Below the pieces are notes generated by a model, which was not told the DNA's origin, made no database searches, and saw only the letters and a program-made list of their open reading frames with translations. 64,000 bases of DNA. Source: Kalmusia sp. IMI 367209 (lineage: Eukaryota > Ascomycota > Dothideomycetes > Pleosporales > Didymosphaeriaceae). Positions 1 to 9,504 of this stretch are shown here, one piece after another. The stretch lies in assembly GCA_027946365.1 (NCBI GenBank), contig JAPEUQ010000006.1:1240001-1304000 (forward strand), read 5' to 3'. A program made the position numbers and the translations under genes. The first letter of the stretch is position 1; every line of letters starts with the position of its first letter.

Positions 1-449
1 ATTCGCAGCTTCTTCGAGTTTGCAAGCAGATCCACGGGGAAGCTATGCCATTGCTATACAGCAAGAATGAATTCTGGTTCTCGGCAGCCATGGACCTGAT
101 TAGTTTCTTTTTGCATTACGCTTCGACGGTGCGACACATACGCAATATTAGGCTTGATATACGCCCCGCCCTCCACGATAGGACTATCAGAGAAGCCTTC
201 AATGCTCTAGCATTGGCGATAAACCTAGAGAGGCTGCACATTGCGCTTCGTGATGGATGTTCGATAGGGATGGCACGTCTCGATCTCAGAGCTCTTTGGT
301 GTATCTCTAGATTGCAGAACTGGTTTGATGCTGTTGAACTCCGGCGAGGAAGCAGGAGAGCTGCGATGGGTATTCTCAAGATTACGGCAATTGATTCCCG
401 GCCAATCAGCTCGGTGCAGGTCCGCGAGCTTCTCAAAGGGGTTCTTTAG
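1..449 (+). CDS. C-terminal part of a 2EXR/DUF7730-type protein (5' end outside window)
   Basis: The frame is open from base 3 through the left edge, so the gene starts outside the window. The first residues read LLRVCKQIHGEAMPLLYSKN, the core of the fungal 2EXR/DUF7730 domain, in which a conserved (L)R-x-C-R/K-Q-I-x-x-E-A-x-x-x-L-Y-x-x-N block follows an F-box-like start. Such proteins form large families in Pezizomycotina and have no known biochemical role. About 149 residues are visible, ending at TAG 447-449, with a leucine-rich tail and no membrane segment. The ATG at 45 lies inside the domain and is not the true start. The assignment to the family is fairly sure. Function cannot be inferred. 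Confidence 0.7.
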   Translation, partial: SQLLRVCKQIHGEAMPLLYSKNEFWFSAAMDLISFFLHYASTVRHIRNIRLDIRPALHDRTIREAFNALALAINLERLHIALRDGCSIGMARLDLRALWCISRLQNWFDAVELRRGSRRAAMGILKITAIDSRPISSVQVRELLKGVL

Positions 450-1077
450 CGTTGAGACTAAGTGGAACACGTTCCATCGATTGTCTTTGTTATGGAAGCG
501 ATACCATGCAGATGCTTAGCATCAAGCCACTGGGTCAGAACCAGAACGAGGCTGGAGACATGGTATAGACTAGTGAGTTCTGGGATAGCGAATGCAAGTC
601 AAGTGTCGGTCATGAACTGAATATTTTGTGAGTGTATCTACAACAGGGCTGACTGTATGCATGGTTCGAGGATACGGCGACATCGGCTGCTCTATGAATA
701 CCACAACCATGCCACACTGCATGTAGAAGCAGTGATCGTAAAGGGCATGACCGTATTCCGTGGTGCGTAGCTATCTCTGTCCAATTGTGGCACTAAAGCC
801 GGTTAGCCCGCTTGCTTGCACCGTCTTACGCCTTCGCACGAATTTATACCGACGCGCGCAGATATAGTCTGACCATTCGACACCCTCCTCCGCCTCTTCA
901 TCTTCTGTCCACTGCACTCTCCCATGTGTGCAATGTTACCATTGTACATGTCCACGCCTGACAGGCAAGACGTTTGCCTAAGTTGCATGCAGGAGGGGTT
1001 GGCTATCTATGCTCTAGCTTACCAGATAAGGAAGTGTAAGATGAGGGCAGCAGTCGGTTGAGGGGAACTTGCGTCGT

Positions 1078-1116
1078 ACTCCGACGGGCGCTGACGGGCG
1101 CCGACGGGCTCCGACT
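1078..1116. repeat. Short tandem repeat, 10-bp unit near ccgacgggcg
   Basis: Three to four imperfect copies of a 10-bp unit (ccgacgggcg / ctgacgggcg / ccgacgggct) lie head to tail in non-coding DNA. Confidence 0.6.
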
Positions 1117-1590
1117 TGAAGGCATGGCTTTTCATTCCGCAGTTATCGTTGCTCAGTAGCGGTCACATCAAGTGTAGTCGATGGCGGAATTCGACGGCTC
1201 GCGCCGAGCTGTTGCTGCCTCTGGAGAAGGTCCGACTAGTCCGATACCCCTTCCCCAAGGTATGCCAATCAAACTGACCAATGGCGGAGATCAACGCCTG
1301 AGTTGCGGTAGATCGTCCTGACAGGTCTCGCAGCTCCCGTGATGATTATCAAGCATGGCTGGCTGCTGGAGAGGAGGATGGAGCATGCAGCCGTAGCATC
1401 GACCACGGCTTGATGGCATAGACTATTCAAAGTAGGACTGAACGATTGGGAATCAGAAGAGTCTGCACTAGAACGAACATGTGGGTCGCATGGAGAACGA
1501 CAAGAAGACTTGAGGCTGTCGCGCGAGCCTTGGCGGCCAAAATGCATAGAAGGCTTCTACTGTAGGATTCGGGCATGATTATGCGATGTC

Positions 1591-1610
1591 ACCCAGGTGT
1601 ACCCAGGTGT
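1591..1610. repeat. Exact 10-bp tandem duplication
   Basis: Two exact copies of acccaggtgt lie side by side. Each contains CAGGTG, an E-box-like hexamer. This may be simple slippage. Confidence 0.5.
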
Positions 1611-2544
1611 GCCTCGGTATCGACGCACGGTGCTGCAGTAAGCATGCATGCTGATGGTACTGTAGAAAGGAAAGATTGAAGCTGGATGAGGAAAAGGGAC
1701 CCTTCTGGCGCGCAGTGGCGATTCACGGCCGCGCAGCGGTCTGAGATGTTGGCAATTCTCTGGACATGGCCAGGGCGTAGACACATGGTCGATCCATTGA
1801 GCCAGCACGTAGGGATTGAAAGCGATGGATCCGATCTGCCATGGCATTCGTGGGGCATGGGCGGGCAGCTCTTTGCATGCAGTGGATCGCGTATCTTCCT
1901 ATTGTACATGGGCACGACGTTGAGCAGGCGGGACGACGGGGCGGGGTGGGCCAAGATGCACCCCAGCGATCAGCGTTGAGTGCAGATTTCGGGGCTGAGT
2001 TCCCATCGATAGATTGAAGAACCTGAGGAGTCATACTTGCCGCATCGGGAGGGCCGCAGCATCGGTTTCGTTTCAGAGGCGCACTCACCGCTTCTTGGGC
2101 GAGGCACGAGGGGACGAAACGACGGGCCGACGTGGGACAAGATGTGCGCAGCGTTCGCTGGGCGCGGCCGCGTTGGCAGACGTCCCGCCGCACGCGCAGT
2201 CAGTCGGAGGCCCGGCGCGCGGTCGAAGAGTCGAAGATGAAAAGGGCGCGCGCCCTCTTTTCCCGTCGGCGTTTGCTTCGCTATTCCGCAGCAGGCGGCG
2301 TTAGTGCTCGTAATCACGACGGCCGGTCCCAAGCCCTCAGCTGGACTAAGCTGCTAGGGGGGGGTGGCCGGCCTCTGATTCGCGCCCTACTTGTCGAAAA
2401 AAGTTGATGCCTGATGTTGGTTGGCACCCGCCAAATATAGCCGGATGGCGCACCCGGGCGCGGACACGCTGGCAGCGAGAACACAGGGGATACGAAGAAG
2501 AAGAAGCAGCAGCAGAGACAGCGCACCGTCGAGGCCGTTACTAT

Positions 2545-2607
2545 GTTGCTTTGCTGCTACTGCTGCTAATGCTGCTGGGGGGACCTGAGGGACCTGAGGG
2601 ACCTGGG
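2545..2607. repeat. CTG/TGC trinucleotide-like run followed by a 9-bp minisatellite
   Basis: A run of tgctgct-type triplets at about 2545-2579 is followed by three copies of ggacctgag (2581-2607, the last imperfect). It lies about 300 bp upstream of the cpc1 leader. Confidence 0.6.
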
Positions 2608-2873
2608 GCACCTTAGGGCGGAGCACACTGCTGCGCGGGATTCTGCTGGCCGCGTCTCACGATTTCACCGGCGGGCCTCTTTTTGCGCAGCCCGTCGTCG
2701 CTAGCACGCTCCCAGGACGCGGAAAGCCAGCGTGCTGCGCCGGGCGCGGGAGGCGGCCATTGGCCAGGCGGCGCACGCTGGCCTGTAGCAGCAACAGGCC
2801 GCGACATGCAGCGCGACGTGCAGCGACACGGGTGCCCAGCCAAACCCCGGCCGCAGCGCGCGTCGGCTGCCAG

Positions 2874-2880
2874 TGAGTCA
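2874..2880 (+). promoter_or_regulatory. CPRE (Gcn4/CPC1 binding site) in the cpc1 promoter
   Basis: A perfect TGAGTCA heptamer lies 143 bp upstream of the first short uORF of cpc1. TGA(C/G)TCA is the established Gcn4/CPC1 element, and autoregulation of cpc-1/cpcA through such sites is known in other filamentous fungi. Position and exact match support a feedback site. Binding is inferred. Confidence 0.6.
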
Positions 2881-3022
2881 TAACTGCCCTCGCGCTAGTG
2901 CGGCAGCGCTCGGCGCACACAAAAAGTGGCCATGCCCCGCGCCAGGCACCGATTTCCTTCTTCCTTTTCAACCCACCCCATCACTACACACGAACCAAGC
3001 ATACAAAGACAACCAAAGCATC

Positions 3023-3037
3023 ATGGCTGTCTTCTAG
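3023..3037 (+). promoter_or_regulatory. uORF1 of cpc1 (4 codons)
   Basis: ATG GCT GTC TTC TAG encodes Met-Ala-Val-Phe and stop. The start context is good (A at -3, G at +4). It lies in the same frame as the later bZIP frame but is closed by its own stop at 3035. A short first uORF that lets ribosomes resume scanning is the known design of GCN4, cpc-1 and cpcA leaders. Its role here is inferred from position and size. Confidence 0.6.
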
Positions 3038-3562
3038 CTTCCTTCAGCACCCGCCGGTCGTCTTCAAGCCGACACCTTGGATCCCTCCACCATAGCCCAC
3101 CTCCCCACTCTCACCACCCCCTCAGAGCCTTCCTTCTTGGAACCTCTGAACTACAGCCCAGCCTCGCGCAGCTCTAGTTCGCCGTCCACCTCCAACCCCC
3201 CGTTCGACTTTACGTCGTCCACCACGGCTTCTCAACAGTCAACATGGCTTTCCTCACCAGCTCCCCACGCCTCACGGCAACCACTGATTACCTCCCATAC
3301 CGACTTCGCGCGTCCGCAGACGGACTTCGTGCTCTACGACCAGCCGGCTCAAGCCCCTCATCGGCCGCCGCGTGCACCGAGCGCACCGCAACCTGGGCAT
3401 CTGTTTAACCCAGCCCACTCCTTCTACGCGAATTCTGCGCCTACATCAACCATAGGATTTCAACAACAGCCACAGTCACAACCACAACGTCCACCGGTCC
3501 CCTTGTTTTCTAGCTCTAGCAACAACAGCATTCCGCAAGTCTCACCAAACAACGTCGCAGTC
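3038..3562 (+). other. AUG-less in-frame N-terminal extension of CPC1
   Basis: After the uORF1 stop, the frame that encodes the bZIP protein stays open for 525 nt without a single ATG. It codes for a Pro/Ser/Thr/Gln-rich stretch and contains near-cognate codons: TTG 3077 (ACC before, G after, an optimal context), ATA 3092, TTG 3137 and CTG 3146. Neurospora cpc-1 is known to have an upstream region with no in-frame stop and to initiate at near-cognate codons, giving longer CPC1 isoforms. This locus has the same features. Translation of the extension is inferred. Confidence 0.6.
3244..3408 (+). promoter_or_regulatory. uORF2 of cpc1 (54 codons, overlaps the extension in another frame)
   Basis: ATG at 3244 opens 54 codons ending at TAA 3406-3408, 155 nt before the first in-frame ATG of the bZIP protein. 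The peptide begins MAFLTSSPRL and contains DYLPYRLR. A second, inhibitory uORF of about 40-55 codons is the known arrangement in Neurospora cpc-1 and Aspergillus cpcA, and the length agrees. The same DNA is open in the CPC1 extension frame, so this stretch may code in two frames. Confidence 0.65.
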
Positions 3563-4342
3563 ATGGCAGGTAGGATTCACGCAAGCTCTGCCCATCAAAG
3601 GCTTCAGCTCACGCTGCCCGCAGACCTGAACAGCACAAACTCGTTCGACTCGGGGGCCAGCCTCTTCGCTGGCTTCCAGCAGGAGAGCCCCTGGGAGGCG
3701 CCCGTCACAGCCTTCACCGCCATCAACCCCCATTCGGTGTCGGGCTCTACGCGAACCGTGTCTCCCAAGGACATCTTCGCCGACCCTCTCCAGTCTGCCC
3801 CACCTTCGACGACGTTTACCGACATTACTTCTCCTGATATCGATCAGTCTCCCTTCATCACCGACAGCTTCGAGACCTCGCCCATGTTCCAGCCTGACTC
3901 GTACATGGCCTCGGATACTTGGTACTCCTTGTTTCCGGAAGAGGATGCGAAGGCTACCGCGCCAGCGGTTTCTGCACCCGCAGTCGCTCCTGCTCTCGAG
4001 CGCACTGTCAGCAGCAACACGACCAAGTCCAGCGGTTCCAGCGTCAACTCGCCTGTCGTCATGCCCAACGCACACCGGAGAAAGTCATCTGTCAACGGCT
4101 CACCCGCCACGAATGCATCGATAACCAAGCCTCGTCGCCGAAAGGGCCCTCTTCCCACCATCATGGTAGACCCCAACGACAAAGTGGCCCTGAAGCGAGC
4201 GCGCAATACCCTTGCAGCTCGTGACTCCCGGCAGAGGAAGTTTGATCACGTCAACACACTTGAGAAGCGCAACGCAGAGCTAGAGGCGGAAGTGGAGAAG
4301 TGGAAGCAAATCGCCTTTGCCCAAGGCTATTCCGGATCATGA
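3563..4342 (+). CDS. cpc1: bZIP transcription factor of the GCN4/CPC1 family (cross-pathway control)
   Basis: This is the activator of amino-acid biosynthesis under starvation, acting in the nucleus on TGACTCA sites. Proposed exons are 3563-3569 and 3624-4342, giving 241 residues, the usual CPC1 size (about 240-270). The 54-nt intron (GTAGGA...GCAG, with CTCAC 13 nt before the acceptor) is a multiple of three, so its retention also leaves an open frame. The middle is acidic and Ser/Thr-rich with a DTWYSLFPEE activation-like motif. The C-terminus has KRARNTLAARDSRQRK, fitting the N-x7-R bZIP signature, then a short zipper with V, L, N, L, V spacing. The basic region has Asp where yeast Gcn4 has Arg. 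The upstream uORFs and AUG-less frame predict translational control. An alternative start is a near-cognate codon such as TTG 3077 (421 residues unspliced). Confidence 0.8.
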   Translation: MAGRIHASSAHQRLQLTLPADLNSTNSFDSGASLFAGFQQESPWEAPVTAFTAINPHSVSGSTRTVSPKDIFADPLQSAPPSTTFTDITSPDIDQSPFITDSFETSPMFQPDSYMASDTWYSLFPEEDAKATAPAVSAPAVAPALERTVSSNTTKSSGSSVNSPVVMPNAHRRKSSVNGSPATNASITKPRRRKGPLPTIMVDPNDKVALKRARNTLAARDSRQRKFDHVNTLEKRNAELEAEVEKWKQIAFAQGYSGS

Positions 4343-5935
4343 ATATGTGTGCCTACCGGAGTCGGTCCGGATCAGTGCTTGTCAGGGAGCTGGTGAGGAT
4401 AGCCTCGCCATCTTGATCTTGACCAAAAAGTTTTCTTTGCGTCTATTGTCTTTTTTTTAGGGTTGCTTCCCGTCGTCCTTGACGACATGGTTGGTCCTCC
4501 CCTGTTTTATGTGCTATTCGTGTATTTTTCCGGCCGGAGCGCAGTCTCCCTTCGGTTGATCGACTCCTCCTGGTAACGGTGCGCTGGTTTCTGTCGACTT
4601 TGTCTCGACATTGCGATGGATACGGTCTTTTATAATGCAATTGTGTACAGTGGTGGAGGTCGATGCATTCGTGCTGAGACCCTCGAGGTGTTTCCCTTAC
4701 TATAATATATTTGTTCTCCTTACACGATGACTCTTCTGCGGTGACTCTGATTGTTCGTGAGTCGTAACTATGAGTACAGCTCGCGATGACTTTTGCGGTC
4801 AATGCTGAGTCACAGCTGGGATTGGTCCACGGCCGGGCCACGGCTGGGCTCTCCCGAACACTTGTCATGCTCTGTTTGCACCATGCCTCGCCATGAACTT
4901 ATATCACAGTCACACCAGCGACGTGTCATAATTGCCAGAATCTTCTACAACTCCAGTGACTCACCACGCCCACTTGTCTTGCTGTAACTAAGTTCTTGAA
5001 CACTACACTCAACTGCCTTTCTCATCCACTAAATAAGTTTACCGTGCGCTAATATGCGTCACATGCTCGTGAGCTCGCCCCCACGCGCATGCGCCGGAGT
5101 GTGCGCGTCAAGGGCGTATGCGGAAGTTCGGAGTAGTGTGGGGCATCGCATATCGCATTGAGCAAAGCATTTCATCTTAGGCAATACATGCAGGCATCGG
5201 CGGTTGAAAAGTCGTGAGATTGTCTCCTTGCGCACCTCTAACAGGAACTTTGCGCGTATCGCGGACTGAGAGTCGCAGCTCGATGGAGAGCTCCATGAAG
5301 TGAGATGTTATCTCTGAGGAATGCTTTTCTTGAATGCGCAATCTGTGTGCAGCCATAGCCGCAACTCGATCATCTGCATGTCGCTTGTAGGTAGAACAGC
5401 GCTTCCCTAGTCGCGATGAATATCGGCCTTGTAAACGAAAAATGCAAAGGGGGCACGCTTCGAGAGGATATATTCTACATCGGTCATATAAAGTTATTGG
5501 CACCGGGTATCGCAATAATTGCTGCACGTTCTGTTGCCCCAGACCCTACCCAGAAATCGGAAAAGGCTTGATATCTACCTTTGTATTGCAGGTCTTGGGG
5601 TATAATGCAACAGACGTACATTCTATAATTGAATTAGCCTAGCTCTTCTCCCTGTTGATCTGGCGTGTCTATCTACACAAATAATTCACAATTTATTGTA
5701 GCACCTAGTATCGTGCTGGTTTCATGAGCATATGATCTTGGCAGTTGGAAATGGGGGGAAATGGTGGGGGTAGGAAGCGTCTGGAATGGCACCCGAAATC
5801 GCTAGCTAGTAACCGTACCAAAGATATGATACCGAGGTTCACAACCGAGTTAAACGACGTCTTACTTTTGGAAAAAGAACACTGGATATATATTTTGCAT
5901 TTTTAGAAAGTTTCATCTATCACAGAGATTTAAAC
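4343..5935. other. Intergenic: cpc1 3' region and tRNA upstream region
   Basis: No supported gene. It contains two further exact CPRE-like heptamers, TGAGTCA at 4806-4812 and TGACTCA at 4957-4963, with no obvious start of a gene beside them. The open frames are short and have no domain. Confidence 0.5.
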
Positions 5936-6036
5936 GGCAAGGTGGCCGAGTGGTTAAGGCGCTGTGTTTAGGCAGGCTTCATAGCAAGCATAAACCGCAG
6001 TCTTCACGGGCGTGGGTTCGAATCCCACCCTTGTCA
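5936..6036 (+). tRNA. tRNA-Leu(UAG) with a 22-nt intron
   Basis: The fold is complete. The acceptor stem GGCAAGG 5936-5942 pairs with CCTTGTC 6029-6035 (one G-U), with discriminator A at 6036. The D arm carries the A box TGGCCGAGTGG. The anticodon stem CTGTG 5962-5966 pairs with CGCAG 5996-6000. A long class-II variable arm is followed by the T arm GTGGG-TTCGAAT-CCCAC 6012-6028, which holds the B box. The loop reads TT-TAG-G, so the anticodon is UAG at 5969-5971. The intron is 5973-5994, in the canonical place after position 37. Leu identity rests on the anticodon and the long variable arm. Confidence 0.92.
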
Positions 6037-6421
6037 AGCGCATCTTTTTTTCACAATCTGAAAAGGCATGAGTGGTGTCTTTTTGTTGTGGCTGCGGGGC
6101 AAAATAACCGAGTCGAGGTTCGGGCCGAACAAGAACACTGGCGGAGTCCAACATAGCTAGGTTTGCTCTCAGCACAAGGCTTTATTTTTTGTGGGGAACA
6201 ATATCCTAGTGTAAGTATCGTGAAGGAACATCATTCTCTCACGGGAATAAGCGATTATACCTCACCGTAGCACCTGCTATTCCTTCGAGGTTCGTCACTG
6301 TTGGCTGAACGAGATACCCCTCCGACATCTAGAACTCACCACAAGCCCCGGAGCACACATCACACCACGTGCATCCTCACATCCCCACTACTTGAACACA
6401 ACTCTACCTTCTAAACTCAGC
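6037..6421. other. Intergenic between tRNA-Leu and the small gene at 6422
   Basis: Apart from the Pol III terminator nothing is recognised. The last 80 bases are C-rich and purine-poor (ccccactacttgaac...), typical of a fungal 5' untranslated region. Confidence 0.4.
6045..6051 (+). terminator. Pol III oligo-T terminator of the tRNA-Leu gene
   Basis: Seven T residues begin 8 nt after the discriminator base. Confidence 0.8.
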
Positions 6422-6769
6422 ATGTCTTCTTCTCAGCATGACGAGCTTCTCACCTCAGTAAGTCATCGCTCCTTACTCCATCCTGCACATGACGCTTTGC
6501 CTCACCTCCTACAATCAACGGCTTCCTCGGCAAAAGGTCATAACTCATTTCAGCTCCAAATTTCGGCGCGCAACGCGCTCGCAACCTTTGGTCCCGCCAG
6601 CCCACAATACGTCGGCATCAAATACGTCGTTGACGAGCACATGGCCAAAGCCGCACTGCATAGTTTGAGTCTTGCGTCACGAACGAAGGATGAGGAACAG
6701 CGAGGTGGTGGTGAGGCCAACGTGAGCGGACATGTTATGAATCTTGCTTTTAGACCGAAGGGCGCTTGA
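6422..6769 (+). CDS. Small conserved-type hypothetical protein, two exons, 83 residues
   Basis: Exons 6422-6457 and 6554-6769 are separated by a 96-nt intron (GTAAGT...TTTCAG, with AACTCAT upstream of the acceptor). The intron is a multiple of three without a stop, so a single open frame also runs through it. The spliced product begins MSSSQHDELLTS and continues LQISARNALATFGPAS, with an amphipathic YVVDEHMAKAALHSL helix. No signal peptide, membrane segment or known domain was seen. The strong donor and branch site support splicing. Function unknown. Confidence 0.5.
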   Translation: MSSSQHDELLTSVSHRSLLHPAHDALPHLLQSTASSAKGHNSFQLQISARNALATFGPASPQYVGIKYVVDEHMAKAALHSLSLASRTKDEEQRGGGEANVSGHVMNLAFRPKGA

Positions 6770-8151
6770 TCAGGCAAAAGAGGGAAGGCGATTCGATTCG
6801 ACATGGGTGGACGCGATATCATTCTGCGAGATGGTAGGATTCAGAAGCATTCGCAATCATGGTTGGGCAAGCGTGGTAGATGTGAGTGAGGCAGAATAGT
6901 ACTCTAGGGCACTATGGTATACGACGCGGTAAGAAGACGGGCGGCAATCTATGAGACTGGGTATAGCTCTCTCTGTCAGAATACTTCACTTGCCATATAA
7001 TTCACTTCTATTGAATTCAAGAGATACTCAACGTGAGCTCACCACATCCATCAAATCATGCATAGACCCATTGCCGCAATGCATCTTTGACACTCTTGAA
7101 AGTAGCTTGGCCAAGCTTAGTATCGTATCGTCTCTTGTGATGGGCCCTAACTAGACTTGTGAATTGTGACTACCGTCTTTTACCTGAGCTCGATTGAACT
7201 ACACGCTCACTAAAGCATCCAGAGTGTTTTACGTCAGTTATTCCTTTTCATTCTCGGCACGATTGATTAGATTACGATACTTGCTCATCTAAGAACACCA
7301 TGATATGTTGTTTACTGGATCTTGGGCGAACTGTCGTTGACCGTGGACATACGTGCCATGGCGAAAAAAAAGGCAGCAACAATTTCCCATGTGTGGATTT
7401 TCGAAGACTTGCGGGAGAGTGCGTGACGTATACACAACACATAATGGTGCTAAGGTGTTGACGACTAAAAGCGGTGGACAAGTAGTATATGGTGTTCGCA
7501 ACATCTACTCCTCGTTTCGGAATTGGAAATGGCTTCCCTATGTAAGCCTGCCCTCTTTCAAGCACCTCCGCAATATGCACACAATCCCAGATCAAGTAAA
7601 TCTTCCCACCCTTCCCCACCCCAACGATCGTGGAGCCGCCCCATCATCACTAGTATTAAAAATCGAGTGAATGTATCATAGAACATGCCTCATCAAACCC
7701 GACAAAAACTCCAGTAAATGCAGGTACACGAAGTCGTGCTGCCGCGTTCCGCCAAACCATGAAAGCATGCAACTGGATGTGTGACTCCGATGGCATACGC
7801 CCCAAAACAGCGCCTAGCTCACAAGCTCCTGCGCTGTGGTATCCTAATGGCGAGGTATATGGCGATTAAGAAGCACGCCGTGTTTTTCAGGCCAGCTCCA
7901 GCTCCGTAACGCCAAAAGTCGACAGAACCCCTCCGATTTGCTTAAATTCACTGAAAGACAACTCGGTATCGGATCCCAAGTCTCTTCGCGATTATTATCG
8001 CTTGCCTGTCGTCCCCCGTTCTTCTCACGGCACCACACTCTTCCGCTGCGTTGGGATGCATTATGTGAACAGCGTCACATCCGCTATTGTGTGGTTGCTG
8101 CAGCGAGTAGTCTTACCTCGTTACGACCAAGAGCAACAAGATTCCTAGGCT
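6770..8151. other. Intergenic, no supported gene
   Basis: Overlapping open frames of about 70-115 codons occur on both strands near 7270-7670 and 7840-8160, but none shows a domain, a good start context or splice signals that join them. Confidence 0.4.
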
Positions 8152-9504
8152 TCACTCAATGAGGGGTTTTCTATGACCCCCTACTATCGCCATGCCTAAT
8201 GCGGAGAGTCCATTCGGATCGTTGGAGCGGATAATGGTGGCTGCGGGTAGCATGGGATTATCGGGCGAGACGTGTGCAGCGTCTCTGGCTGCTTGTTCGA
8301 TGGCCTCCATCTCTTCCTTACAGCCAGCGTGATCGAACGGACAGACAACGATGGGCTGGCGCAGTAATATATCCCGTGCTGATGACAATTGTGCCTGCGA
8401 TTTGTCAGTGGGTCTGCGACCTGGTCAGAATCTATGCGCTTACTTTGACCGTGAGATAATATTCAATCTTGTAGAGTGTGCCGGTCGTCGTGAAGCCATT
8501 GACAGCATACATTGGGAATTCCTTTTTCCCTCGTGGTATTATGCCATCTGAGTCCCGCAGGTCTTTTGCAGGAAACACTAAGCCTAGATTTGTGAAGTAG
8601 CCAGCCTCCGGCATCTTAACACCGACAGCTTGGGTCGTCTTCGCCAGTGTCTTCACTTTCCTCGTGGGTTCATCGCCCTCGTGGTTGAATATGATCTCCT
8701 CGTCTATCCCAACAGTGATCTTTTGAATAGTGACCTTTTGCGCCTTCTTTAACCAGTCGGGGTTAGGACTGAGCTTAATGTAAACTGATACAGGATCTAA
8801 TGGGCCGTAACTCCATCTGGGCAGACTGATGCCCAGGGTGACAAGGTGGTCTGTGACTCTTTCGGCACTCTCGGGGCGGTTATACATGCCAAACGTGGAG
8901 AGGGTGTCGTATCGTTGTATGGGGACTGGAAACGGGTACTTCTTCTGGTCTGTCTGACCTTGCTGTACTGATACGACCAGTTCATAGAATGTCTCAGCCG
9001 TTCGGCTTGGCAGTTGTAGGCTTGCAGGCGGCACCCTTCTTGCTACTTCTTCACCCCCGCGGCCATACGGTATGAAGATGACGAATGGAAGGTCCATGGA
9101 GAGCACGCTCTCGTATTCCTTCCCAGCTGGACACCGGAACAGCAACATCTCCTTGCCCACGATGTCGCTGATCTCCTTGCGCGGGGCTGCGAGATGCTTC
9201 TTTGTGAGCGACTCGGCGGAAGGGTGAATGGTTTCGCGGCGGTGGAGTGCGATGGTGACGAGTGATACATTGACGGGCGCAGAGACACCGACAAGCGGGC
9301 GGATCTCGACCTTGCCTTCTATTCGTGGCTGTGCGATGGTTAGGACAGCGCCATTGTCAGAGCCGAAAGATGACGGCTATGACAGCTTGCGCACTCATGA
9401 GAGCAGGTCAGAGGTGGAGGACGTACCAATGTCGCGGATATGCCTGGGTAGCCGACGAGGAAGTTGCTGTTTGGCGGTCCAGAGACCCGCACAAAGGCCG
9501 ACAT
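8152..9504 (-). CDS. Arrestin-like protein, 401 residues
   Basis: Exons on the minus strand are 9504-9427, 9328-8444 and 8394-8152, with introns of 98 and 49 nt (GTACGT/GCACAG and GTAAGC/CGCAG). The start is ATG at 9504. The N-terminus is an arrestin-type beta sandwich (FVRVSGPPNSNFLVGYPG..., then a segment beginning IEGKVEIRPLVG). The motif LPSRTAETFYELVVSVQQG is characteristic of fungal arrestin-N proteins. A second beta-rich half ends near residue 325, followed by a tail with a CPFDHAGC segment. Fungal alpha-arrestins usually link ubiquitin ligases to membrane transporters. No PY motif was noticed, so that role is uncertain. The gene is divergent from the cyclophilin at 10153. Confidence 0.75.

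Larger units (their letters stand above)
450..2873. other. Intergenic region and GC-rich upstream region of cpc1
   Basis: No convincing gene was seen. The open frames here (up to about 156 codons, for example minus 1723-2193) have no recognisable domain and overlap one another in several frames, as expected in GC-rich DNA. From about 2000 the sequence is GC-rich and carries short tandem repeats, and it leads into the cpc1 leader. It probably contains the distal promoter of cpc1. Confidence 0.5.

Noticed and set aside
1723..2193. 156-codon minus-strand frame
   Set aside because: GC-rich DNA with other long frames on the same stretch; Cys/Pro/Arg-rich sequence without any domain; no splice or start support.
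3542..4075. 177-codon minus-strand frame across cpc1
   Set aside because: Antisense shadow of the bZIP coding sequence; Arg/Gly/Val-rich as expected from reverse reading of that exon.
3077..4342. cpc1 as a simple 421-residue gene starting at 3077
   Set aside because: Position 3077 is TTG, not ATG. The usual family length fits the spliced 241-residue form from ATG 3563, so the longer form is treated as a possible non-AUG isoform.
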